A DNA stretch of 64,000 nucleotides from Scandinavium sp051650185 (lineage in GTDB: Bacteria; Pseudomonadota; Gammaproteobacteria; Enterobacterales; Enterobacteriaceae): positions 1 to 64,000 of the forward strand of contig NZ_JBOFIN010000127.1 of the NCBI RefSeq assembly GCF_051650185.1, written 5' to 3'. Shown piece after piece: positions 25,022 through 33,712 of the stretch (position 1 is the stretch's first letter; each line of letters starts with the position of its first letter). Under the pieces are notes generated by a model. That model was not told where the DNA came from. It saw only the letters and a list, made by a program, of their open reading frames with translations, and did no database searches. The translations under genes and the position numbers were made by a program.

Positions 25022-26041
25022 TTATCGTACCACCACCCGTTGCCTTTTTGCTTTAAAAAATCTCACCATCGGTTTTTCCAGATATAAATAGCCAATCACA
25101 CCTGATGCTATCGCTGGAATCAGCATTCCAAAACCGAAAAGATATGGCACGGTCAGATGAAGTTTTTTTAAAATCATAGCAGCAGGACTTAAAACAAATG
25201 GGTGGATCAAGTATAACGAGTATGAGCTATAGCCAAGCAGAATGCCAAAATTAAGGATCGCATTCGTTTTATTCTTAAACCAGGATTCCAATGACACTAA
25301 ACCGGTGAACACCAACCACATTGGCACTCCGACGCTGAAAGCACCAGGCAGTGTAGAAAACACATCCATATTATTATTTTTATAGATCAACAGGGCCAAG
25401 CCAGTCGATAGCAATACGGTTCCCGATCCTGTACCAATTTTATATTTTTTCAGAATGAAAAATGAGGCCACTCCCATCGCAAACTCATACAGCCAACTAC
25501 TGAAAATGAAATTTAGGATATGCCCTTCTGGCTGCAGTACGAAACCGAGAGTCGCCAGCAGACAGAGTGAAAAAACAGTACTGAGATATCTTACAGACCT
25601 GTCTTTTATTAAAAAAATAAATACGGAGAAAATAAAGTAATAATAAAATTCATAGCTTAAAGTCCAGCCATTTTGAACCAGATACTTATTTCCAGTTGGA
25701 ATTAACAAGTAGGAATTCAGAATACTCGTCGTTCCACCGGAGGAATTAACAACGTGAGGAGCCACAATAAAAACAGCTAACGCTACCGTAGTAAAAAACC
25801 AATACAAAGGAAGAATACGTTCAAAACGCAATGCAATGAATTTCCCGAAGGTTATGTCTTTATCATGAGTAGAGTAACACATGATAAACCCAGAAATAAT
25901 GAAAAATAGGTCTACCCCTGATCCTCCAATATGCAACCAGTCAAAACCACTCACACCATATGTTCGCTCTTTAAATGCAATATGATGTAACACAACCAGC
26001 AGAGCCGCAAAGCCTCGCAATAACTGAACGGAAATAAGCAT
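25022..26041 (-). CDS. Membrane acyltransferase (acyltransferase 3 family), copy B
   Basis: 339 residues, about ten membrane helices. The N-terminal family pattern is SVQLLRGFAALLVVLHHIAF (catalytic-type His pair) and SGVDLFFIISGFIM, with FGKFIALRFERILPLYW as the conserved arginine segment. It is only distantly similar to copy A, so it is not a recent duplicate. It is A+T-rich. The likely role is O-acetylation of a surface polysaccharide; acceptor unknown. It is separated from copy A by the epimerase remnant and from ugd by a terminator. Confidence 0.85.
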   Translation of the reverse strand: MLISVQLLRGFAALLVVLHHIAFKERTYGVSGFDWLHIGGSGVDLFFIISGFIMCYSTHDKDITFGKFIALRFERILPLYWFFTTVALAVFIVAPHVVNSSGGTTSILNSYLLIPTGNKYLVQNGWTLSYEFYYYFIFSVFIFLIKDRSVRYLSTVFSLCLLATLGFVLQPEGHILNFIFSSWLYEFAMGVASFFILKKYKIGTGSGTVLLSTGLALLIYKNNNMDVFSTLPGAFSVGVPMWLVFTGLVSLESWFKNKTNAILNFGILLGYSSYSLYLIHPFVLSPAAMILKKLHLTVPYLFGFGMLIPAIASGVIGYLYLEKPMVRFFKAKRQRVVVR

Positions 26042-26137
26042 AATCAGCCTTTATAATCACATTACATTTATCGCAAGTGAAATAATACATTCATTCCAAA
26101 AACGATCATATGAACATAAATAATAAGATAAATAGAA

Positions 26138-26167
26138 ATAAAAAAGCACCTACCCTAAGGCAGGTGC
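26138..26167 (-). terminator. Terminator of ugd
   Basis: GCACCTACC (26146-26154) / GGCAGGTGC (26159-26167), a 9-base stem with one mismatch. The minus strand continues into a T-run (A-run 26139-26145), 11 bases past the ugd stop. Confidence 0.85.
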
Positions 26168-26178
26168 ATCACTAAAAA

Positions 26179-27345
26179 TCAGTCATTCCCAAACAAATCG
26201 CGGGTATAAACTTTATCCGCGACGTCAGCCAGTTCTTCTGCCATACGGTTTGAAATAATCACATCGGCTTCTTGCTTAAACGCGTCGAGGTCACGCACCA
26301 CGCGAGAATGGAAGAACTCGTCTTCTTGCATCACGGGTTCATAAATGATGACCTGCACGCCCTTCGCTTTGATACGCTTCATGATCCCCTGAATGGAAGA
26401 GGCACGGAAGTTATCGGAACCGCTCTTCATGATCAGGCGATACACACCAACCACTTTTGGTTTGCGGGACAGAATGGAATCCGCCACAAAATCTTTACGT
26501 GTACGGTTGGCATCGACGATGGCAGAGATAATGTTATTCGGCACAGACTGGTAGTTTGCCAGCAGCTGCTTGGTGTCTTTCGGCAGGCAGTAACCGCCGT
26601 AGCCAAATGACGGGTTGTTGTAGTGGTTGCCGATACGCGGGTCGAGGCAGACACCTTCGATGATCTGGCGGCTGTCCAGGCCTAAGCTTTCTGCATAGCT
26701 GTCCAGCTCGTTGAAGTACGCCACACGCATCGCCAGATAAGTGTTAGCAAACAGCTTGATGGCTTCGGCTTCTGTGGAATCCGTGAACAGCACAGGAATG
26801 TCTTTCTTGATAGCCCCTTCCTGCAACAGCCCGGCAAAACGCTCCGCACGCTCCGAACGCTCGCCAATCACAATACGTGATGGATGCAGGTTATCGTAGA
26901 GCGCACGGCCTTCACGCAGGAACTCAGGCGAGAAAATCACGTTATCGATGCCCAGCTCTTCCTTGATTGACTGAGTAAAGCCAACAGGAATGGTGGACTT
27001 GATGATCATCACGGCTTTCGGGTTGATAGCCACGACATCGCGGATGACCGCTTCAACGCTTGAAGTGTTGAAGTAGTTAGTCTTAGGGTCGTAATCCGTT
27101 GGCGTGGCGATAATCACATACTCAGCGTCGCGGTACGCATCTTCTTTATCGGTGGTCGCACGGAAGTTCAGCGTTTTGGTCGCCAGATACTCTTCAATCT
27201 CTTTATCAGCAATCGGCGACTTCTTCTGATTGAGCATGTCGACTTTGGCCTGCACGATGTCCAGAGCCACCACTTCATGGTGTTGAGCAATCAAGATGCC
27301 GTTTGAAAGGCCAACGTAACCTGTACCGGAAATTGTAATTTTCAT
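26179..27345 (-). CDS. ugd: Ugd, UDP-glucose 6-dehydrogenase
   Basis: Oxidises UDP-glucose to UDP-glucuronate with two NAD+. It has 388 residues, equal to E. coli Ugd. The NAD-binding GTGYVG is at residues 7-12, and the catalytic Cys253 lies in GYGGYCLPKDTKQ. UDP-GlcA feeds colanic acid, the nearby epimerase and Ara4N lipid A modification. The ATG at 27345 gives the conserved MKITISGTGYVG; an in-frame ATG 9 bases upstream is less likely. It lies downstream of gnd with its own 228-base upstream region and terminator. Confidence 0.96.
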   Translation of the reverse strand: MKITISGTGYVGLSNGILIAQHHEVVALDIVQAKVDMLNQKKSPIADKEIEEYLATKTLNFRATTDKEDAYRDAEYVIIATPTDYDPKTNYFNTSSVEAVIRDVVAINPKAVMIIKSTIPVGFTQSIKEELGIDNVIFSPEFLREGRALYDNLHPSRIVIGERSERAERFAGLLQEGAIKKDIPVLFTDSTEAEAIKLFANTYLAMRVAYFNELDSYAESLGLDSRQIIEGVCLDPRIGNHYNNPSFGYGGYCLPKDTKQLLANYQSVPNNIISAIVDANRTRKDFVADSILSRKPKVVGVYRLIMKSGSDNFRASSIQGIMKRIKAKGVQVIIYEPVMQEDEFFHSRVVRDLDAFKQEADVIISNRMAEELADVADKVYTRDLFGND

Positions 27346-27523
27346 TAGACGCAACTTATTCAGTGAACGGGGTAGAGATGGCGCACTCTGGCCACCACGA
27401 TAAACAAAACTGTTGTGGTTTTTACCTCTTGCATCGCTGGCCTGTCAAGGTAAAGGCCGCCGATAGCCCCTCTATTGAGGCGACATTCAGACTACTTCGA
27501 ATGCCTTAAGGGAAGATTAATGC

Positions 27524-27553
27524 AAAAGGCCCGGAGACAAGCTCCGGGCCTTT
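27524..27553 (-). terminator. Terminator of gnd
   Basis: AAAGGCCCGGAG (27525-27536) / CTCCGGGCCTTT (27542-27553), a 12-bp stem with a 5-base loop, 20 bases past the gnd stop; the minus strand exits through TTTT. Confidence 0.88.
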
Positions 27554-27573
27554 GATAGATGGACTAAGGAAAA

Positions 27574-28980
27574 TTATTCCATCCACTCGGTGTGGAACAC
27601 ACCTTCTTTGTCAGTGCGCTTGTAAGTGTGAGCACCGAAGTAGTCACGCTGCGCCTGAATCAGGTTTGCTGGCAGAACCGCTGAACGGTAGCTGTCGTAG
27701 TAGGCGATAGCCGCTGCGAAGGTTGGTACTGGAATACCGTTCTGAACAGCATAAGCCACTACGTCACGCAGCGCCTGCTGGTAGTCATCGGCAATCTTTT
27801 TGAAGTACGGTGCCAGCAGCAGGTTCGCGATGTCTGCATTCTCAGCATACGCATCGGTGATTTTCTGCAGGAACTGAGCACGAATGATGCAACCTGCACG
27901 GAAGATCTTCGCGATTTCGCCGTAGTTCAGGTCCCAGTTGTACTCGTTAGACGCAGCACGCAGCTGAGAGAAGCCCTGAGCGTAAGAAACAATCTTGCCC
28001 AGATACAAAGCACGACGTACTTTCTCAACGAATTCCGCTTTATCACCAGCAGGTTTAGCCTGCGGGCCGCTCAGCACTTTAGAGGCTGCAACACGCTGGT
28101 CTTTCAGAGAAGAGATGTAACGTGCGAAAACTGACTCAGTGATCAGAGACAGCGGCTCACCGAGGTCCAAAGAGCTCTGGCTGGTCCATTTACCGGTACC
28201 TTTGTTCGCAGCTTCATCCAGAATCACATCAACCAGGTATGTGCCTTCTTCATCTTTCTTGGTGAAGATATCTTTGGTGATGTCGATCAGGTAGCTGTTC
28301 AGCTCACCGTTGTTCCACTCGGTGAACACCTGAGCCAGTTCTTCATTAGACAGGTTCAGGCCACCTTTCAGCAGGGAGTACGCTTCAGCAATCAGCTGCA
28401 TATCGCCGTACTCGATACCGTTGTGCACCATCTTCACATAGTGACCCGCACCGTCCGGACCGATATAGGTCACGCATGGCTCACCATCTTCTGCCACAGC
28501 AGCGATTTTGGTGAGGATTGGGGCAACCAGCTCGTAAGCGTGCTTCTGACCACCAGGCATGATGGATGGGCCCTTCAGCGCGCCCTCTTCACCGCCGGAA
28601 ACACCAGTACCGATGAAGTTGAAGCCTTCCGCAGACAGTTCACGGTTACGACGGACGGTGTCCGGGAAGTAGGAGTTACCGCCTTCAATGATGATGTCGC
28701 CTTTGTCCAGATAAGGCTTGAGTGATTCGATGGCTTTGTCCGTGCCCTCGCCCGCCTTCACCATTAACAGGATACGGCGTGGTGTTTCCAGAGACTCGAC
28801 GAACTCCTGCACCGTGTAGTAAGGAACCAGTTTCTTGCCGGGATTCTCGGCAACAACTTCTTCAGTTTTTTCACGGGAGCGGTTGAAGATGGAGACGGTA
28901 TAACCACGGCTTTCGATGTTGAGCGCCAGGTTGCGCCCCATCACTGCCATACCGACGACGCCGATCTGTTGCTTGGACAT
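27574..28980 (-). CDS. gnd: Gnd, 6-phosphogluconate dehydrogenase
   Basis: Decarboxylating NADP+ enzyme of the oxidative pentose phosphate pathway, 468 residues as in E. coli. N-terminal nucleotide motif GVVGMAVMGRNLALNIESRGY region, catalytic Lys in GAGHYVKMVHNGIEYGD, and the family signature ILDEAANKGTGKW. It is a housekeeping gene but a known recombination boundary of the O-antigen locus. The strain-specific, A+T-rich part starts just upstream of it. Confidence 0.97.
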   Translation of the reverse strand: MSKQQIGVVGMAVMGRNLALNIESRGYTVSIFNRSREKTEEVVAENPGKKLVPYYTVQEFVESLETPRRILLMVKAGEGTDKAIESLKPYLDKGDIIIEGGNSYFPDTVRRNRELSAEGFNFIGTGVSGGEEGALKGPSIMPGGQKHAYELVAPILTKIAAVAEDGEPCVTYIGPDGAGHYVKMVHNGIEYGDMQLIAEAYSLLKGGLNLSNEELAQVFTEWNNGELNSYLIDITKDIFTKKDEEGTYLVDVILDEAANKGTGKWTSQSSLDLGEPLSLITESVFARYISSLKDQRVAASKVLSGPQAKPAGDKAEFVEKVRRALYLGKIVSYAQGFSQLRAASNEYNWDLNYGEIAKIFRAGCIIRAQFLQKITDAYAENADIANLLLAPYFKKIADDYQQALRDVVAYAVQNGIPVPTFAAAIAYYDSYRSAVLPANLIQAQRDYFGAHTYKRTDKEGVFHTEWME

Positions 28981-29183
28981 TACATACTCCTGTCAGGTGT
29001 GGTCACCGCGCAGGGTGCGCGCGGCTTGAAATGTGGTGAAGATGTTAACTCATGAAATGGGGGCTGGGTAGTGTAAGTTGGTGCTCTCTTAGTTAAGTTT
29101 CTGAAAAGAAAACTGACTACGCAGCCCAATATCCATTTTATTCACAAACGGGATTTGAAGTAGAATCACGGTTCTGTTGAGCA

Positions 29184-29227
29184 ATTTTGCGATATGAGAC
29201 TTTTTATCTCAGAGAACAGCGCAAAAT
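29184..29227 (+). other. Nested inverted repeat upstream of the reversed glycosyltransferase
   Basis: Perfect outer arms ATTTTGCG (29184-29191) and CGCAAAAT (29220-29227) enclose an inner stem TGAGA (29195-29199) / TCTCA (29207-29211). It ends 23 bases before the start codon at 29251, so it may lie in the leader or act as a protein-binding palindrome. GTTCT (29171-29175) could instead pair with AGAAC (29213-29217). Confidence 0.45.
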
Positions 29228-29250
29228 GTAACCATTGACTGGAAATCAAA

Positions 29251-30312
29251 ATGAATATTGTACATGTCATTACTTCTTTGGGTCTGGGTGGAGCTGAGAA
29301 AACCGTTTGCGACATCGCAGATGAACAAGCCCATCAAGGTCATACTGTAACTCTGATATCCATCACTGGGGAAACATTGACAAAGCCAACAAATGAAAAT
29401 ATTAAAGTAATTTCAATCGGAATCAAAAAAAAACCAACAGGGTTTATATATGCTCTTAACAAACTGCCTAAATTAATCTTAGCGCTTGACGTTGATATTA
29501 TACATGCTCATATGTATCATGCGATCATTATAACAAGATTAGCCATTCGCAATAAAACACCTCTTATTTGCACCTTCCATAATTCACATGAGAAGTCGGC
29601 ATTAAGAAACAAAATAATTAAAGCCACCAATAAATTGGCTCGTTGCACCACTTGCGTTTCACCAATGGCTGCAGAAAATTATAATACGAAAATAGTCATA
29701 CCCAATGGATTAAAAATTGAAAACTATTATCAATCCAAGGATGAAGGTAAGGCCATTCGCAATCAACACAACATATCTGACAGTGATTATTTATATGGTT
29801 TTGTAGGTAGACTTCATGAAGATAAAAATATCCCCTTACTGCTTGAATCTTTTTCTGAAGTCAATAAAAACACCCCATCATCAAAATTGTTAATCGTTGG
29901 AGTAGGCCCTTTATATCAACAACTAGAAAAATTTGTCATTGAAAAAAACTTAATAAATGTTGTGATTTTTCACGGAGCAGAAAAAAATACTCGTTCAATT
30001 TATAATGCAATGGACTTATTAATAATCCCTTCTGTAAATGAAGGTTTTGGCCTTGTGGCTGCAGAATCAATTCTTTGTGACACACCAGTGCTGAGCATGG
30101 ATAATGGCGGAGTGCCCTTTGTTTTAAACTCTGAAAGATTTATATGTCACAATAAAAAAGAGCTAACAGATAAAATGCTTGCATGCCTAAATGGTCAATT
30201 TAACATCAACATTAACAACACTAAAAGTAATATCATAGGAAAATTTAGTCTTTTTAATGTAGTTTGCTCTTATAATAAGCTTTACATTCAGCTAATTGGT
30301 GAAGAACACTAG
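29251..30312 (+). CDS. Glycosyltransferase family 4 (GT-B), reversed relative to the O-antigen operon
   Basis: 353 residues, GT-B fold: N-terminal acceptor lobe beginning MNIVHVITSLGLGGAEKTV, C-terminal nucleotide-sugar lobe beginning near YGFVGRLHEDKNIPLL, and the GT4 E-x7-E motif in NEGFGLVAAE. It would add one sugar to the lipid-linked O-unit in the cytoplasm, but donor and linkage cannot be read. It is strongly A+T-rich, unlike gnd. It is the only gene of the O-antigen block on the plus strand, so it lies outside the JUMPstart operon and needs its own promoter; TAGAAT at 29161-29166 is a possible -10. Confidence 0.85.
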   Translation: MNIVHVITSLGLGGAEKTVCDIADEQAHQGHTVTLISITGETLTKPTNENIKVISIGIKKKPTGFIYALNKLPKLILALDVDIIHAHMYHAIIITRLAIRNKTPLICTFHNSHEKSALRNKIIKATNKLARCTTCVSPMAAENYNTKIVIPNGLKIENYYQSKDEGKAIRNQHNISDSDYLYGFVGRLHEDKNIPLLLESFSEVNKNTPSSKLLIVGVGPLYQQLEKFVIEKNLINVVIFHGAEKNTRSIYNAMDLLIIPSVNEGFGLVAAESILCDTPVLSMDNGGVPFVLNSERFICHNKKELTDKMLACLNGQFNININNTKSNIIGKFSLFNVVCSYNKLYIQLIGEEH

Positions 30313-30358
30313 AATTTCAATACTTTCTACATGCGAAGAGTTTCATCATTGCAAACCG

Positions 30359-30388
30359 ATTGCTGTTCAGGTTAACTCGAACAGCAAT
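30359..30388. terminator. Hairpin between convergent glycosyltransferase genes
   Basis: Perfect 10-bp inverted repeat ATTGCTGTTC (30359-30368) / GAACAGCAAT (30379-30388) with a 10-base loop containing GTTAAC. It sits in the 79-base gap between two convergent genes and ends 3 bases before the stop of the minus-strand gene. There is no clear T-run, so it may be a weak or Rho-assisted terminator. Confidence 0.5.
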
Positions 30389-30391
30389 AAA

Positions 30392-31492
30392 TCATAGACA
30401 GGAAAGATACTCATTGATAACGATCTGTTCATCAAAACGTCGTGTAATGTAGTCCCTTCCAGCTAGTCCCATTTTGTGACGTTCAGTCTTATCCATCACA
30501 ATGACCTTTTCAAGTGCAGCGGCTAGAGAGGAAGACGATCGCGGATCACACAAATATCCTGTTTCATTATTAATTACGGCTTCTCGGCAGCCAACATTAT
30601 CAGTGGTTACGATTATTTTTCCCATTGCCGCGGCTTCCAACAAACTTTTAGGTACTCCTTCCCTGTAATATGATGGAAGCACTACACAATCATTGTCTTG
30701 CAAAAAAAGCTCAACGTTATCAGTCTTACCTAAGAATTCTATCAGACCGCTTTCTTGCCACTGGATAATTTCACTTTTTAAAATGGCAGATGGATTTCCT
30801 TCATCTACAAATCCAGCGAGACTGAAACGAACACGATCACCATATTTCTTTTTCAACATTTTAGCCGCTTCTGCGTACTCAGGTATTCCTTTTTCCCTAA
30901 TTAGGCGGGCAATTAATATGAAATTAACCACTCCATCGTCAATTCTGTTGTTTAATCTAAAACGTTGAAGATCTACCCCAGAACCAGGTATGAGCAATGC
31001 TTGTTTTTCGCTGACGATGCCATTATCTATAAACTGAGATAAGTCATCTTTATTCTGAAAAAAGACACACTTGGCTCTTCGCTGTGAAACTTTATAAAGA
31101 AAATTAATTATTGCTTTTGTTTTTGAGCTTTTGATGAAAGCTGTTCCCAACCCAGCAATATTATTAATAACTTCCGCATTAGTACAATAAGCAGCCATTG
31201 TACTGTATATGTTACTCTTAGGTGTGAAGTTGAAAATAAAATCTGGGTTTTCTTTTTTGAATATTTTATAGTACGAAATGATTGTTTTTATTTCATGTAT
31301 TGGGTTCATTCCTCTTTGAGACATACTTACGTTAGAAAACGTACAGCCCAAAGACTTTAATTTTTCGGTATACGCATCTTCCGGGGAGGCTATATGTACG
31401 GAATGCCCTTTAGAAATAAACTTGGCAATCGTATTTTTTCTAAAATTGTAAAGATACCAACTGGTATTAGCTGAAATAATAATTTTGGACAT
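30392..31492 (-). CDS. Glycosyltransferase family 4, O-unit assembly
   Basis: 366 residues, GT-B fold. N-terminal MSKIIISANTSWYLYNFRK, the N-terminal-lobe segment INNIAGLGTAFI, start of the donor lobe at IARLIREKGIPEY, and the E-x7-E motif in REGVPKSLLEAAAMG. These features are shared with retaining transferases of the PglA/WbnH type that add HexNAc or hexose to lipid-linked acceptors. It is the last gene of the JUMPstart operon, 21 bases after wzy. Donor not predictable with confidence. Confidence 0.85.
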   Translation of the reverse strand: MSKIIISANTSWYLYNFRKNTIAKFISKGHSVHIASPEDAYTEKLKSLGCTFSNVSMSQRGMNPIHEIKTIISYYKIFKKENPDFIFNFTPKSNIYSTMAAYCTNAEVINNIAGLGTAFIKSSKTKAIINFLYKVSQRRAKCVFFQNKDDLSQFIDNGIVSEKQALLIPGSGVDLQRFRLNNRIDDGVVNFILIARLIREKGIPEYAEAAKMLKKKYGDRVRFSLAGFVDEGNPSAILKSEIIQWQESGLIEFLGKTDNVELFLQDNDCVVLPSYYREGVPKSLLEAAAMGKIIVTTDNVGCREAVINNETGYLCDPRSSSSLAAALEKVIVMDKTERHKMGLAGRDYITRRFDEQIVINEYLSCL

Positions 31493-31513
31493 AATCTACT
31501 TTTCACTTTATAT

Positions 31514-32668
31514 TTAAATTTTTCTGTCTATTTTTTTAACCTGATAGACAAAGCTAAATAAGAGTGATAACAATAGTAACTGAATCCATAGACTAAGAGA
31601 TGTTATCAAACTCTCATGGAAAAATACAAAAATTATGGTATATGCAAAGAGAGAGTAAAAAACTTCTGCCCAGAAATAAAACTTTGCCAACTTCCATAAC
31701 AGCCCACTGATGAATCCATGAATCGCCATCAACAAGTATGATACATACCAACCATAAGCGATATAGTCAGAATAAGCGGTGTATACATTCGTTGGTACAC
31801 CAACATCCACAAACTCTCTGTGTAGTGTTACGGGTACATTTCCGCCAACTAACTTAATGAAAATTCGCAATAAGTTACTATCCTTAAGTTGATCACTCAA
31901 CAGGTAAAATTCTTGCATAGCAATCGTCGGGCTAGATATATAAATTGCCATGTAAGTTTTCAAAGCATCCCAAAAGTTATTGGATTCGCTTGTTCTTATA
32001 ATAAAACTGAAAAATGAAAACAACGCCAGTCCAAGGATTGCAAATAATACTATTGATTTCAGCCTTCTCTTTGTTGCTATGTAAAATGTTGAGATAAAGA
32101 GCATAAAAGTGGCTTGTTTTGATGTACTCACCACTGCAACGACAAGTAATAGAACCATAAGAGCAGTAAAAATAACCTTGCTACCAGGGTTAATATTTCT
32201 TGAGATAAGGTAGTACCCCCAAACAATATAAACTAATGTAAAGAAGTACTGTACTGCTGAATGCCCATCTGAAACATCTTCAGACCTGATCTCATGCAGA
32301 GTATTTTTAAACTCCTGCAAGGAAAAACCATAATCACTAATTCTGAGAGTAATATAAAATAGCGAGAAAGTAACTAATAGCACAAAAAGCAAACTGGATT
32401 TAAGCTTTATAGCTTTCTGGTATGCAGATTCCCCCCCAGATACCACTTTACAACCTAATCCAGAGAAAAGTGAGAAAATAACAATATTTGCAAATATAAA
32501 TAACTGAGTTTCAACTTTAAACTCTACTGTAATTATACCTGAAGTCCACAATATTATTGCCGACACAAATAAATAAGATGAGGCCATCAAAAAAGCGGGG
32601 TTGAAAGTGTCTCTCGTAAATCTGTATGATATAAATACAAGTGGCAATATCAATAAGATCAAATACAT
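31514..32668 (-). CDS. wzy: Wzy, O-antigen polymerase
   Basis: 384 residues with about 10-11 hydrophobic helices and a periplasmic loop near residues 245-290 (SDQLKDSNLLRIFIKLVGGN...). It has no similarity to transporters; low sequence conservation with this topology is normal for Wzy. It joins undecaprenyl-linked O-units in the periplasm with WzzB setting length. The call rests on topology, context, and on being the only unassigned multi-helix protein beside wzx in the cluster. Confidence 0.8.
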   Translation of the reverse strand: MYLILLILPLVFISYRFTRDTFNPAFLMASSYLFVSAIILWTSGIITVEFKVETQLFIFANIVIFSLFSGLGCKVVSGGESAYQKAIKLKSSLLFVLLVTFSLFYITLRISDYGFSLQEFKNTLHEIRSEDVSDGHSAVQYFFTLVYIVWGYYLISRNINPGSKVIFTALMVLLLVVAVVSTSKQATFMLFISTFYIATKRRLKSIVLFAILGLALFSFFSFIIRTSESNNFWDALKTYMAIYISSPTIAMQEFYLLSDQLKDSNLLRIFIKLVGGNVPVTLHREFVDVGVPTNVYTAYSDYIAYGWYVSYLLMAIHGFISGLLWKLAKFYFWAEVFYSLFAYTIIFVFFHESLITSLSLWIQLLLLSLLFSFVYQVKKIDRKI

Positions 32669-32695
32669 TTTCCCACCGAACCACTCATAGTGGTG

Positions 32696-33706
32696 TTAAT
32701 TTTTATACTCGCATCTTTCGATAGCACGTGCTAAGAACTTGCCTGAACGAACTTTCTCTGCGACTACCGTTGCCGAACGATAACAGAGATTCCATTTATT
32801 GGTGTCGTGCATAATATCTTCAATTTCGTCCAGGCTATCAATCACTATTCCACATCCTTCTCGCCTTACAAAATCTGCTAGTGCAGATTTACTCCAGACA
32901 ATTATAGGAATGGATAAAGAAAGATACAGTGATGCTTTATGAGGATTATTATATTGCAAATAATGGCCAAAGATACCACTACAGGCCGCCTGGGAGTCGC
33001 CATCCCAAACAAGTCCATAATATGCCTTGGTCGCTGATACTGTTTGATCTGGAATATTGGCATCGAAGATGCCACAATAATTTAATTCACCGATCGCCAA
33101 TTCTTTCTGGAAATTTACCCCATAGACATCTACAGGGTAGCTCGGCTGCCATGAATAAATATAACCAGCCTTCTCTTTAGTCAAGTTACCAGCAACGAGT
33201 AATGAAATCTTTTCATCCTCAGCGATACGTCTAACAGAAGTAGATTCTGCTAACAGGTAATCGAAAAGCTCAAGTTCGATGATATTGACGCCCTGAACTT
33301 TGATATCTCGGAGATAATCAGTCATAACTTTATTATGGCTGATTATATTTGATGCTTTATATATCAAAGAATCTTCTTTGTCTTTTTTCCTCAAAGAGTT
33401 AAGATCGTGAACAATTACTGTCAGTTTGAATGACTTAATGGCCATCATGACTTCCAATAATTTTCCGTAAGGCTTAGCCAATGGATAATTAATGATTAGA
33501 TTATCATTTGAACTCAAAGAGAATAAAAACCTGATGAAATTAAATGAACTCGAAAGCCTCTCCAGTCGGTTGCCGATACTTAACGGAATTTTCACAACTT
33601 TAATATGACTTTGGTCGCTAAGTATTTCAAGTACGTCATATCTAGCCTTAAACCCAGCATGATTTGCCGTCTCAGTTAAATCATGGATATATACAAAGTT
33701 ACTCAT
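32696..33706 (-). CDS. Galactofuranosyltransferase (WbbI-like)
   Basis: 336 residues. It shares length and landmark segments with E. coli K-12 WbbI, the beta-1,6-galactofuranosyltransferase: HAGFKARYDVLEI at the N-terminus, VIVHDLNSLRKK, GLVWDGDSQAACSG, and NNPHKASLYLSLSIPIIVW near the C-terminus. The gene is 6 bases after glf, whose product UDP-Galf would be its donor. The role is inferred from family and context; the linkage may differ from WbbI. Confidence 0.8.
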   Translation of the reverse strand: MSNFVYIHDLTETANHAGFKARYDVLEILSDQSHIKVVKIPLSIGNRLERLSSSFNFIRFLFSLSSNDNLIINYPLAKPYGKLLEVMMAIKSFKLTVIVHDLNSLRKKDKEDSLIYKASNIISHNKVMTDYLRDIKVQGVNIIELELFDYLLAESTSVRRIAEDEKISLLVAGNLTKEKAGYIYSWQPSYPVDVYGVNFQKELAIGELNYCGIFDANIPDQTVSATKAYYGLVWDGDSQAACSGIFGHYLQYNNPHKASLYLSLSIPIIVWSKSALADFVRREGCGIVIDSLDEIEDIMHDTNKWNLCYRSATVVAEKVRSGKFLARAIERCEYKN

Positions 33707-33712
33707 AATTAA

